Assembly (NCBI GenBank): GCA_028015205.1
Contig: CM051514.1
Coordinates: forward strand, 6,448,001-6,512,000
DNA from: Mytilisepta virgata
Lineage: Eukaryota; Mollusca; Bivalvia; Mytilida; Mytilidae
Direction of reading: 5' to 3'
Length of the DNA stretch: 64,000 bases
Both the position numbers and the translations under genes were made by a program. Shown here piece by piece: positions 22,778 to 34,309 of the stretch. A model generated the notes under the pieces. It was not told the DNA's origin. It was given only the letters and a program-made list of their open reading frames with translations, and made no database searches. The stretch's first letter is position 1, and every line of letters begins with the position of its first letter.

Positions 22778-23335
22778 TCAGCAGTTAGTATTTTTCAATT
22801 TGCAGAAAGAATCCAAGTTCATCCCATTTGCAGTTGCGACGTGTTTAAGTTTTGTAATGGTATCATTAGACAGAGTTATCTTCCTTGAATATACAACGGA
22901 CCCTTCGTATGATTCCTGACCGGAAGAGGAAGCACAATAATACGAAAAAACGTGATCATCTCCATAGTCCAATACCCGCACTTCTAAAGATGTCTGACTG
23001 TCAGTTACTCCAAATTTCAGAATACCCGGAGATGCTTCAGTCACGGTTTCCTCTGTCGTGTGATGTTCTGTAGAATCATTCAGCTTAATTTCCCATCGTT
23101 CGACGCCATGAAAAATATCATGGTGTTCAGGATAGAAGGTAACGTTATAACAGTCATAGCAATCGTAAAACTGGTTTTCTCCCCTGACGACGTACCACAG
23201 TCCATCTAGGCTGCCAATACTAAACGATTTAGCTACTTTGTATGGTTTCTTACAAGCAAAGACAGAGTCTGTGTTGGCTTCTAACAAAGTAATCCCACAA
23301 ACAATAATGAAAATACACAAATACCTTCCCTTCAT
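22778..23335 (-). CDS. Secreted VDE-like lipocalin domain protein
   Basis: A complete 185-residue frame without introns. Residues 1-20 form a hydrophobic signal peptide with a likely cleavage near LLEAN. The lipocalin signature G-x-W is at 45-47 (GSLDGLWYVVRG). The motif DCYDCYNVTFYP (58-69) follows, then RWEI (80-83), DYGDDHVFSYYC (123-134), GSVVYSRK (145-152) and an end rich in polar residues with C178 and C185. In order and spacing this parallels the lipocalin domain of plant violaxanthin de-epoxidase (DGKWY, DC, W-R-I, YIFVYY, AVVYTR, NTC-like end) better than apolipoprotein D. The Cys-rich N-terminal and Glu-rich C-terminal domains of plant VDE are absent. Cysteines at 28, 59, 62, 134, 178 and 185 suggest disulfides in an extracellular protein. 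Ligand and reaction are unknown. A separate 5' UTR exon cannot be excluded. Confidence 0.85.
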   Translation of the reverse strand: MKGRYLCIFIIVCGITLLEANTDSVFACKKPYKVAKSFSIGSLDGLWYVVRGENQFYDCYDCYNVTFYPEHHDIFHGVERWEIKLNDSTEHHTTEETVTEASPGILKFGVTDSQTSLEVRVLDYGDDHVFSYYCASSSGQESYEGSVVYSRKITLSNDTITKLKHVATANGMNLDSFCKLKNTNC

Positions 23336-23785
23336 TATGATTGTATAGTATAGATTTTGAAATGCTTCAAGTCAAGATATGGAACTGTGGTTTTATCAGG
23401 AACTACTATGAAGGACTTATCTGTCACGAAATTTGCCCTTATTTAAGCTATTGATAAACTTGCAACAAAATTGATAACAGCAAAGGTCAACAATGGGAGA
23501 TCAATCAATCAAATCAACCCACAGACAGAACTCTGGACAAAACGTAACATAAAAGAACACAAAACACAAACATAACCACAACAGAGAGTCAGGATAATCT
23601 GACTTGTTACAGACAATGAGCAATGCTGGGGTAAAACCGTCTGAGGACAGAGATATGCAACAGTAAAATACTAATATATTTATCAATGGATGCAATAACG
23701 CTTGTGACCTATATTGACAACGAATTTTAAAAAGTTTATAGTTTTCATCTGAAGAGCTGCGATTCTCACCAGTTAAGATCGATTG

Positions 23786-24236
23786 ATTGATTTGTTGTTT
23801 GTTCAACGTCCAGTGGCAAATATTTCATAATTCTTCAGGACAAGAACCAGTTCAACAATTAACCAAACAATTCAAATAGGGATGGGGCGGGACACTGATG
23901 AGTACCAATTTTGTCTGCCATGTAAAAGGGTGGAAGGATAGGTAGTGTCGGATAATTTAGTCTTCTGTAGCGGCATTAGCCTACTAGTTTTCGAAAACTA
24001 CAGAAGAGGTCTTTAGCGTAAAGGGAGTGTGGCATTGTCCATGCAAACACGTTGCCTAAGTATGGTCCTCGGTCAGGCTTTCGTATTATGACCTGACAAC
24101 CCCCCAGACGAGAGGGTCTCCCCTATCCACCACCTGGGGACGCGCTAGGCAGCTCTGTGGGTTGAGCTCCCGTGAGCCATCACAGGTGCTTAGCCACTCC
24201 CAATAAAAGCTTGGCACCACGGTATAGCCAATGCAC
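23786..24236 (-). mobile_element. SINE-like repeat, CCACTGGACGTTAA tail family
   Basis: On the minus strand it ends in TTTGCCACTGGACGTTGAAC followed by an (ATCA)n-like stretch. It shares the CTACAGAAGAGGTCTTTAGC block and the CCATCACAGG block with the copy at 19660. It also carries GAGACCCTCTCG, as that copy does. Sequence beyond the CATCACAGG block (24190-24236) may be a longer 5' end of the family or neighbouring DNA. Confidence 0.7.
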
Positions 24237-24459
24237 TGAAAATGTCATATATCACCAACAGACGAACAAAGTTTTATCACTATATTATTAGTGTCAGGAT
24301 ACATCAGGACTGATGACAAAAAACCCTAAAATTTGAAATTGTGAAGTGGAATGAGGTCATTAGGTTGAATTCTTTGATATCCATAAAACCCTAATTTTTT
24401 CAAAGCATCTTGTCAACTAGGTACCTGTGGTGGATCACTGGAGCTCAACTCACAGAGGC

Positions 24460-24675
24460 CCGAGGGATGATCTTATACAGACACACCAAGTCCGCGTGGA
24501 ATAACTATTTTACATCCCAGCTCATTCGGGGTAAATAATAAACTTAAAGTAAAGATGTCAGTACTATTATACGTTTTAGATTTTACTTTACATTCGGACT
24601 TGGTGTGTTTGTATAAGATCATCCCTCGGGATAATCTTATACAGACACACCGCGTCCTCGTGGGATAACTATTAC
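24460..24675. mobile_element. Inverted plus direct repeat element
   Basis: CCGAGGGATGATCTTATACA (24460 on) is matched in reverse complement at 24594-24629, forming long arms. Directly after the right arm a third, direct copy begins (GATAATCTTATACAGACACA at about 24630), continuing GATAACTATTA like the left arm. This looks like two adjacent partial foldback copies. The 110-codon minus frame across it is incidental. Confidence 0.7.
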
Positions 24676-25246
24676 GTAAATTGTTCAACGTAACAAAGAA
24701 TTCTTGCCGGGGTGATCTGCCAGTGGTGATTTGGCTCAGATCACCCCTGTAAGAACAAAGGAGCTGGGATCTAAACACTAAGACATATAGTGAGTTTTTG
24801 CTCACAGTTATTTGGATATTTGGTTTTCATTAAAAAAAAATCAGTTATTGGTCAACAATAACCACCATGACCATACAGCGAAACAAATCCTGTGAATATA
24901 TACTTTTAACTTTTTGTATGCATATATAATGAATATTGACGTAATTTTTAAATAGTGTGTGATAAAATTAAAAATACTTAAAAAAATATCTGCTAAAAAT
25001 CCGACTTCCATCTCCCCTTGTAGTGATCAGGGAATAGGTTTATTATAGCTAACGGAAAAAGTACTTTTATGGAAAAATTTGCGGAAAAGGGATGCACCGT
25101 ATGAAATATATGCCACTGGACATTAAGTAAACAACTGCAATCTTGTCCGTCAATATAGAGAAATGTAATGTTATATACATGTATATATAATTTAATATTG
25201 GATGTAACGCGTCATTTGATTGGTCAAATTTCTTTCGTCTATCATA

Positions 25247-26617
25247 TCTATAATACTAAATTTACGAATTAGCCGAATAGGCGGCAAAACGCGTGGTTCA
25301 AAATAAACGATGTATGGTTCAGATTATAAAGGTTATTATCGGATTTGACAATCTGCATTTATAAATTTAAACTTCAGTTTTGTTTATGTGCAAATGGAAT
25401 TTGTATCCACTTATCCGATATGAATTCTCCCAACATATCCCTAAGAAGGTTCTCGAATGTATACTTTTAACACGTTGATTTAAATAAACAAGTATGCACA
25501 TATTTTAAATGTAATATTATTTTTGTTTGAAATTACGGAAGAAGAATAAAACAAATTAAAAAAATTCTCCTTCGAGTGGGATGTTTCCGCTTCATGTATT
25601 CAGGATTGTTTTTCTACAATAACGCAATTTCTCCAAACTGTAAAGGTTATAAAATTTGAAGATTATGAAGAAGTAAGGTAAAGTTCAGAGAAATTCCTAA
25701 CTTAGTTGTTTTTTTGGATTGCTCGGATGTTTACCTTGCACAAAGTGATAATACCAACCATTATCTATTTTTACATTATTTGTCATGTGACCTGTCTAAA
25801 TATATCTCTACCATACAATTCCCTAGATAAAAATATTTTTAACAAATGGTCATCTTTAGCATTAATGACGAAATTTATCTCGGACATCTTTATAAACGTG
25901 GACAGCACACGCAGCCACACACTAAAAATGCTTTTATCGTCTGATTATTGGATATATTTGTGAAATTAATCCTCGCTTGCCCTGTCCATAACGACAATGA
26001 AACAATTGGAACAATTATTTTCCAAAAATATGCTCTACCTTACTCACGCCATCTTTTGAAAAATTCATCCGTCTCTAAGGAAATGTTTACATCTACAATT
26101 TCATTTTCATATTTATTCTGAAGGAAAAAGGTGATGCATTATGAAATGTGTATTTAATGAAAGCTTTTCATCAAGTTCCAGTTCAGAATTAATTGTAACA
26201 ATAAAAATATTGACAATTCATGTGGTTGTGTTTTCGTCATAGATTTTAACTTTGGGGGAACCTTAAGGTTCATTTTGGTAATTCTAAGTGGCACACAGTC
26301 TACTTCATCAGTGGATACATCTTCGGTAGTAACGAACAGCCATATGACAATTGGGTCACGTTGACCTAAATTTCATGCTTCATTGACTTTGGTTAAAGTT
26401 TGCATTAACATCCATTGCTGGAATACTACAGTATATATAGACATGAAACTATCAGTTGATACCACCTACTTGACAGGAAAGTTTATAGGAAGCCTGTCAC
26501 AACATCCATACTGAGTTCCTGTTCCATGAATGACATGGCCGTAATAACTTTTTAAAGTCAATATGGCCACCAAAAAAAATGCTTATTTTCCCGCGCTCGC
26601 GCGGGTTCAATGTCTAG
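25247..26617 (+). mobile_element. Non-autonomous Helitron, 1,371 bp, intact termini
   Basis: The 5' end is TCTATAATACTAAA, a good fit to the TC-start of Helitrons. The 3' end is CTAG (26614-26617), which fits CTRR, preceded 8 bases earlier by a GC-rich hairpin, CCCGCG-CTCG-CGCGGG (26590-26605). It sits between A (25246) and T (26618), the A|T target expected for Helitrons, with no target duplication. No Rep or helicase motif is visible in its short frames (an 85-codon frame at 25706-25963 is unremarkable), so transposition would need an autonomous partner. Confidence 0.82.
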
Positions 26618-27607
26618 TCATAGACTATATATATTTTGTTGCCAAGAAATTGTTTTCAAAAAGTCGACGCAAATTTTGCCATTTTTCCTCTGAGTACCAG
26701 TACCATATATCAAATGACTTCTCAAATTAACATTACATAAATTATGAGCAAAGCATAAAAAAGAACAATTTACGATCGCCCAGTAATATAGTTATTGTAC
26801 TAGGCCCACGCAAACAAACAAAATGACTGTTTGTTTTTTGTCTATTTTAAGTAACCTATTGAAAAACAATCAAAGGTACAGAATACATTTCGTATAAACG
26901 ACAGATCAATTAAATATTTAGTGACTTAATGACAGTGATATCTATCTATATATATGTATATATACTATTACCGTAACAAATTGACAAGAAATTGACACGG
27001 AATATAAATCTTTATAGTAACACGTGCCCTGTGTGAGACCTTTTGCATATCTTTACCTTTATTAATGAAAGCACGTGAATTGTCCTTTAGATCTTCCACT
27101 AAATTGACCACAAAATTCCGCTAAAAGGTCTGTTTTTTCCCCCGGTAAATTGTCCTGTCAACCTGCTAAAATGTCCCCCGCTGATAAAATATGAATAAAA
27201 TTTTACTGGCATTCAAGGAGTAGGTATACAGTTTAATTAATTGTTATTGTAATAACTTCTTTGTATGTTTATATGTCTTGTAATTTGTCATTGTATCGCC
27301 ATGACTTGTAGTCTTGTGTTGCGTCAGTAAAGAATCAATTAAAACAAAAATACTAATCAAGTCTCTCCAGGTACAAATTGATCAAATAAAATCTTCAAGT
27401 ATGTATACATACATACAGGTATGTATGAGCATTTTGATCTTAAAGATTGTGTATGTCTTGATGCTGAATTTGAGTTTTTAAATAAAGAATATATAAATAT
27501 TTTTTGGTATTTCATATATTGTTGGTCGTATTTATGGTCACTCGACAGCTGCTTTTTTAACAGTAAATTTCATCCAGTAGTAAAATGTGTCCTCCGGACT
27601 TTGTTAC
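26618..27607. other. No gene seen
   Basis: AT-rich sequence with a TATA-rich patch near 26942-26965. The 74-codon frame at 27421 runs into the following SINE and has no family features. Confidence 0.45.
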
Positions 27608-27617
27608 AATATTCTTT

Positions 27618-27884
27618 TTGGGGCCTGGGTGGCCGAGTGGTCTAGGTAGTTCGTCATGACTACTAGTGATCACTAGCCTGTCAACGCTGAGGCTGTGAGT
27701 TCGAATCTCACCTGTGGCGGGGTGTGTTCGACTCCGATTTTGATTGACAAGGATTGCCAATCTTCCTACCGAAGGTCGGTGGTTCTCTCCGGGTACTCCG
27801 GCTTCCTCGACCAATAAAAACTGGCCGCCGCGAAATAGCCAAATGTGCTGAAAACGGCGTAAAACCCCAACTAAACAAACAAAT
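27618..27884 (+). mobile_element. tRNA-Leu/Ser-like SINE with perfect 10-bp target duplication
   Basis: Nearly identical to the SINE at 18350 from the GGCCGAGTGGTCTAGG head to the ACCCCAACTAAACAAACAAA tail. AATATTCTTT flanks it at 27608-27617 and 27885-27894. High similarity between copies and an intact duplication suggest fairly recent insertion. Confidence 0.93.
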
Positions 27885-28090
27885 AATATTCTTTGAAAAG
27901 TTTATAATTTCATTTCACGAATCATAATATATATATATATACTTTATTTTAACCAAAAATGTATCTCAATATATGTCTCTGAATTTAATATGAATTTCAT
28001 ATATTTGTAAAAAATATTAAAAAATGACTGATCATATAACAAACGTAATCCAAACAAATGAATAACAATATTTCACTGTTGTACAGCTAA

Positions 28091-28204
28091 ACAATATAGT
28101 ATTATTGAGTAAGGTTTTCCATATTGGCTAAGTTATTGGTCCGAGGCAAGTCATATTGGACTGAGGCGAAGCCAATAACTAAGCCAATATGGAAAACCTT
28201 GCGC
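28091..28204. mobile_element. AAGGTTTTCCATATTGGC foldback, short copy
   Basis: The arms TAAGGTTTTCCATATTGGCT and AGCCAATATGGAAAACCTT enclose a smaller palindrome with CCGAGGCAAGTCATATTGG and GAGGCGAAGCCAATAACTAA. The same core recurs in longer copies at 44537 and 61616. The left flank CAATATAGTATTATT is shared with the 61-kb copy. Confidence 0.8.
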
Positions 28205-28869
28205 CATCCGGATTAATATCAAACCTAACAAGTACACTTATTATATCTTCATTTAGAATTTAGAATATATTCCGTTCATTTTTATGTTTAATTAAGATCT
28301 TTATTAAATTTTACATGTTTTACTCAATAAATTTTCTAAGCCGTGAATTTATGAATGACAACATCTGATGGGAACCCCCATTACTGAAATTTGGCTTCCT
28401 ATTTCGGTATTTTTGGTTATGAGTACTTCTTGTTTAAAATAAGTTTGATTTTTGGTCTTCCAAATGTTTCGGTTTTAATGCTGCTGATGAGAGGTAACTC
28501 CTTGAAATGCGTCGTATACAGCATAGTATAAATTTACTATATCTAATATTAGTATCTTTGGATTGTTATTTTTACGACGTGACGTCATTCAACGTTATAA
28601 TACTAATCATCATAACATTTAATGAAAAATTATTAAAAAGAAAATTACACCTTATATAAAAATCTGATTGGTTAATTAGAGGGGTATTTTTCACAAATAT
28701 TATGCATTACAAACGATTTCAGAGACAGCGGGGTATTTGCCTAAATGTAATTGCACTGATTACCTTCTGCCGTGGTATTTGCGAAAAATTATGTTAGCTT
28801 GAAATGTCTACATCATCACTGCGTTTGTATAAAATGGAAACATTTTATTTTGACATTCGGTGTAATTAA

Positions 28870-29057
28870 ACAGATACATCATAATCAGTAGGGGTATTTG
28901 CGAAAAATACCAGTCGAGAGACGTTAAATTTCCCGAGCCCAACGGGCTCGAGACTAGTCTCGAGACAAAATTTCCCTCGCCCGTTGGGCTCGGGAAATTT
29001 CACGTCTCTCGACTGGTACTTTTCGCAAATACCCCTCCCGAGCATGATGTATCTGTA
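28870..29057. mobile_element. Nested foldback with GC-rich palindromic centre
   Basis: Outer arms begin ACAGATACATCAT and run through GGGGTATTTGCGAAAA and CCAGTCGAGAGACGT. They are mirrored on the right to GATGTATCTGT at 29051-29056. Inside are a second palindrome, GAGCCCAACGGGCTC, and CTCGAGACTAGTCTCGAG. Related GGGTATTTGC fragments also lie at 28681 and 28730. Confidence 0.8.
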
Positions 29058-29836
29058 TAAAATGTTCTTTCTGAAAAGGTCGGTAACCTATATATTTTAA
29101 AATCCAATTCTTTAAAGAGCGCTATTATCTTCTTATAACCCTTAACCTGAAATGATCTTTGCTACAGTTTTGTTTTATTTCTTATATACCATATTCAATA
29201 ACCCTGTAAAAAAACATTCGTTTTTAATGTTTATGAGAAATTGACCGATGAAAAAGCAAGTGCGGGTTCAAACATCAACACTATAAGTATACCCAAACAT
29301 GGACGAACAACACTTTAGTGCATAAAAGTTCACCACAAAAAAAAATATATCATTTCCTACAGTACTTATACAAACATATATAAGCATTAAAAGTCTTCGT
29401 ATAGGCATTTTTTCTTGACATTTATATCATCGTTATCAAGCGTTATCATCGATATTTGTATTGTAAACATGCACATCAATACCACAGATGTTCCGATCTT
29501 ATAGTATATCTGTTTTGGGGAATGTTATACGAGGGCCATAAACCAATATTGGCCCGTTTTAGATTCTTTCCGATTTTACGCATACTGGGGGTTCCCTTTA
29601 CTGGTATGAATTGGTCCGTGGTCATTGAGCAACGATTGAAAATTCTATTTTGATTCAATATATACACATTTTAACTTAATGTAAGTACGTCGGATTTTTG
29701 AATCCGGAAAGCGGTTTTAAAAAAGATGATCAAAAATTGCTTTACCTCCGAAGTAAAATAAAAGACCCTCTTATAAACATGATATAACGTCATTTCATCA
29801 ATACGAACACATTTTCAACAATGTCGAATTAAAATT

Positions 29837-29840
<4 letters not shown>

Positions 29841-29888
<48 letters not shown>
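29841..29888. repeat. (TA)n microsatellite
   Basis: About 24 uninterrupted TA units. Length is likely polymorphic. Confidence 0.95.
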
Positions 29889-29892
<4 letters not shown>

Positions 29893-30479
29893 TAAATCAA
29901 TGAACATGAGAAGCTGCCTATAAGACTGGACATTATATGAAAAAGCAAACATGAAATGTAAAAAATCTATAATTGTAGTACGCTGTTCCTGCCTTTAAAC
30001 CATTGTCACCAATATGTGGAGACCTTTTGTCGATAAACCATCTAATATATTCATTCACTCAATATTTTGGACGTTTTGATATTTTCAATAGCAAGTCGGA
30101 TTTGATCGTTACATCTCTACTTTAATTGGTACCCTTACCGCTAGTTACTATGAAAGAAAAGAAACGATGGATTAACCCATGAGACAAAATAATTTACCCA
30201 TCATGCAAAGATTTTAGAAGAAAACGAAAAAACCAATTAACAAAAAAAAAAAAGAAAAAAGGAAAGAAAAAAAGTACTTTTATCGTTATTTTGGCTTTCA
30301 TCATGCAGGATGAACCTTTCAAGACGGCCTCCAGCACCGGTTTCTGTGTTATTCAAATTCTACTACTACTACTGACATTATTTATCTTTTATTTCATATA
30401 AAAAAAATGGGGTATACTCACGAGCAAACACCCAACAGTCTGAGACAAGTTGTGACCTATCGTGTGAACTTCAATAAAA
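29889..30479. other. No gene seen
   Basis: AT-rich sequence with an A/G-rich stretch (30241-30275). No exon supported. Confidence 0.45.
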
Positions 30480-30725
30480 AGCAACAACCAATCCCAGAAT
30501 AGAACAGAGAATGGAAACGGGGAATGTGTCAAAGAGACAACAACCCGACCAATGAGCAGAAAACAGCTCAAGGCTACCAGTGGGTCTTCAACGCAGCGAG
30601 GAAATCCCGCACCGTGAGGCGGGCTTCAGCTGCCCCCTAAACAATAATGTATACTAGTTCAGCAAAATAGACGGCACACTAAACTCCGAACTCCAGAAGA
30701 CAAGCACTAAGTGGCCCATCTTCTA
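30480..30725 (+). repeat. Dispersed repeat of a type common in mussel genomes
   Basis: GAATGTGTCAAAGAGACAAC, GGTCTTCAACGCAGCGAGGA and CCCCTAAACAATAATGTATA are segments that I associate, from memory, with an abundant mussel repeat. No terminal structure is visible here, so this is probably a fragment. Confidence 0.55.
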
Positions 30726-31371
30726 TTTATTCATATTTGTTATATTACGATGTAAGGTGTTCTGCGCAAAAGAAAAAGTCTCACGCTTTATCATTAGTTA
30801 AGTAGTCTAACGACCTTTCAGCTTCTGTAAACAAAATAACTGATATAATTTATGTCACATTTCAAGGAGGATTTTCATCAAACTTGTCAAGAAAGCTACG
30901 TTCATCATATTAATATTACGACATATTTTGTGAACCGGTCAGTGTGATTATTACCCACTTGTAAAGATGTCAAGAAGTGAGTTAGGTCAACTGCTTTTTT
31001 GTTTAAATGAAGGATATATGAGTTTAATACGACAATAAACCAATAAATGACCTAAGGATTTGTCATTAACAACAACAAAAAACTTTTAACTGTCAGGCAT
31101 TAGTTGAATTATTTAGAATTTTTATAATAAGGTCAGAAGATAGGGGTCATAACGGTCAAAATGACACGAATAATCAAAGGTGCGTATAATAATTAAATAA
31201 TAAATTATTTTAGAAGAGTTAAAGAGAGGAAAAAGATCATATGATCTGAAAAAATTATGTATAAAAACCACAAATAATTTACTTGAAATATGTAGACTTT
31301 CTCTGGTGTTTTTTGTGTGTCTTTTGCCTTTCCAGACTCATCTATCGATTCGGTTATAGTTGTCTGTCACT

Positions 31372-31575
31372 TAAAGTGGGATGATTGATTTCCACCGCCG
31401 AATAAATCATCCGATCCTACTCAACCATCCACCCCTTTAAAGTGGCAGTCCAAAGCGGTTCCCATTGGTTTCCAATCTCACCACTCATTGAATTGTGTTT
31501 GATAAATTGTAGAACTGGTTCTCGTCCTGAAGAAGCATGAAATATTTGCCACTGGACATAAAGCAAACAGCAAGT
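31372..31575 (+). mobile_element. SINE-like fragment with CCACTGGACRTWAA tail
   Basis: The 3' part (GGTTCTCGTCCTGAAGAAGC followed by ATATTTGCCACTGGACATAA) matches the tail of the copy at 19660. The 5' part, with AGTGGCAGTCCAAAGCGG, differs, so the head is from another subfamily or unrelated sequence. Confidence 0.6.
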
Positions 31576-33964
31576 TACCGTCGGTACTATAAACCGTTTA
31601 CTGGGTATCTAATTACAAAGAGGCATATTTATATCATAGTGTCTGATTTTAACCTAGCCGGTTTTAGGTTCCACTATACATAATTAGAATTTTATTTTCT
31701 ACCGTAGTTTCGGAAAATACGAGGGTCAATTTCAAATGTTTTAAAACTGATGGGTAAAATGTGCTGATAATTATGAGTTCTGACCACGAAGCCGATTTAT
31801 ACTGAAAGAGATTGATTTAAGCTCATTTTAATGGTTCAATGAGTATGCATGGACTTAAGCGGCATCTCCATCTCACCTTGACCCATGCTGTAGATCAGTA
31901 TCTTTGTGTGTTTTTTAAGTGTGAAAGTTTTGCCCGAGGTTTTAAAATGAGCAGAAAAACATATTCTTTGTTTTAAATATTTTGAAATGGTCCAATGCTG
32001 TGTTTAATTTATGACATGTGTCATATCCATTGAACTTCTACATTAAGGTGATAACTGGTCTTAAAATTGGATCAATTTTCACAATATTTTGAAAAAAATT
32101 TGACGTTTTCGAAACCTATGGGTATCCAAGAAAAAAAGATATTAGAAATCGTTAAGTTCCTTGAATCGGCACAACTTTGTGATCTCATAGACTGTATATT
32201 TTAATTTGAATAGATGTTTATTCATATGTTATTTATATAATTCAAGATAAGCATGCTAATTAAAATCTCCCTTAACCACAAATATGTAGAGATATTACTT
32301 CAAGTCAAAAAATGTTATTAACCTTTTTAATAGTGACCTTCCGAAAACTGTTGTTTTACTACGTTTCTAGTTAAACTTGGCACAGTTTCAAATGTGGAAT
32401 ATAAAGTTAGATTTTGTGTACGAAGCATTGTAATATGGAAGCCAGCTGTCTTATCTAATATTTCCTTAGTAACTAGATTTTTAATTCTGAATCCGCTTCA
32501 CTATTTCTTTTATTTTTGCATGTATATTTTTATCATCTAATTATATGACCTAAATATATACAATCGGCAAGAACGGCCCTTTCTATCGTTAAAGTTATTG
32601 TTACTAAATTTCAAAAGATAATGCAACAACGTTTTATTTTACAGTCTCGGAAATAAACGAAACTGTTAACGGATAAGAGGGAAGGTCAGCAATGACTCAC
32701 CAATTAATTAACGCCATCTAATTAACCTCTCATTTTTAATGTAACATTGGCCAAGGCTGTCCTGTAGCAGCTGGTATGTACTGTCGCTCTGTCGAACTAA
32801 ATAGTCAGAAATAGCAATCCAGTTATGATGAAATCTCTTCCAGGAGGTCAATAGAAATAGACGGTCTACTGTACTAGAAAACTAGAGGCTCCCCGTCTAG
32901 TAACGCATTTTAGTTGAAATCCATTCTTAGTAACGCATTTTAGTTGAAGTCCATCCTTTTCAATGATTGTTGTTTTTGTACATGATAAATATATTACGCA
33001 CAAGACGTATGATTTCCCCTTTCCGTCTCCACAGCGTATAGAATTATTGCTGTTTGTACATTTTGCACAGGAAAATTGTTGTAGTATCTTACAGAGTTTG
33101 TGACATACACATTGACTTCTTGGGCAGAGCCCGGCTCCTGACAGAAAAGTTGCTCAGACATGGGTATGTTGCTCCTAAGTTGGAGTCATCCTTATTAAAG
33201 TTTTATTGACGTTATCATGACTTGGTTGACAGGTAAAATGGAGCTGTTCCATTGATGTTTTCCCTTCCTCATATCGGATTGACATGGGCAACATGGCGGG
33301 TGTCCTGTAGGAAGCAGAGACTGTTTACTCTTCTTGACTTTACTTACAATGTTAAATACCTTTAAGTCGTATGGAAGCGGAGAACAGTGCGCATGGAAGA
33401 TAAAAATTCTTTTATTTGCAAGCGACGCAGATCTAGACATATAATGGTCTTGTTACAAAAGAAACTAGGATGATCAACTCACAATAAAGATGTTGATAAC
33501 TATTATCATGATTACAAAACATTTTGACAGCATTTAAGCAGCTTGTGAAATATGTAACCTTGAAATAGAAGTTTTAAGAAATACATGTAGTATGGCTTTG
33601 CTCGTTAAAATCTTCGAGATCTAACCTAAAGAAAATCCGTGTAATTTGATGCTCCTATTATCTTTTTTATTAAGCGTTTGTGTGTGTTATATAGGATTGT
33701 ACACAAGTAATTTAATGGCAGTTTGTCTGTGAACAATTACGGTCATTTCTCTGTACTCATGTTAAAATACCGATTTTATAATTCTGACACATATCATAAA
33801 GTCCATTTATATAACTCCTTTTGTTGTATTTGTTATACGTAAACAACACAATAAGTGTTACAAAACTAAATGAAAAGTTTCTCTGTCGTATTATTAATTA
33901 TTTAAATTACATGAATTGTAAGCCCCCCCCCTGCCCCCCAAAAAACATACAAATGCTAATTTTG
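31576..33964. other. No gene seen
   Basis: AT-rich sequence. CTTAGTAACGCATTTTAGTT occurs twice in tandem near 32896-32955. An 81-codon minus frame (33195-33440) has several Cys but no domain that I recognise. A C-run lies at 33924-33940. Confidence 0.4.
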
Positions 33965-34309
33965 GAATTATCAATTCAAATTCAAATTCAAACTTTATTG
34001 CAAAAGACCATTTGGTCCATAGTAGTATAGACAAATGTACATATATAACACACAAGGAAATTAATGTATATTAATAGTTTAAGTGTCTCCTTTCCTCAGT
34101 TCTAATGACTGTTGTATAAAAGACGCTACTGTCTTAATATAATCAGGTGTTGATGGATTCAAAATAGTTTTCAATTTTCCTATATAATTATGGAAAGTGA
34201 AATTAGGATAATTTCCTATATAAATGTTTAAAAAGGTTTCTCTCAATTTTGTATTATCGAATTTTTCTATAAGGGAAGGGAGAAACCTTTTGAAACTAGA
34301 GGCTCTCAA
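33965..34309 (-). pseudogene. LINE C-terminus with its own 3' tail
   Basis: On the minus strand the frame reads FLNIYIGNYPNFTFHNYIGK, then KTILNPSTPDYIKTVASFIQ and QSLELRKGDT and stop. Next comes a short 3' UTR ending CAATAAAGTTTGAATTTGAA, with repeated TTTGAAT units at 33965-33990. This is the 3' end of a non-LTR retrotransposon of the same broad type as those at 6190 and 9950. It is truncated on its 5' side at about 34298, where another repeat begins. The polyadenylation-like AATAAA directly before the tail repeat supports the 3' border. Confidence 0.72.

Noticed and set aside
24473..24805. 110-codon minus-strand frame
   Set aside because: Largely made of inverted and direct repeats at 24460-24675; no recognisable domain.
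33195..33440. 81-codon minus-strand frame with Cys pairs
   Set aside because: The sequence resembles repeat-derived DNA rather than a domain that I can name, and there is no supporting signal.
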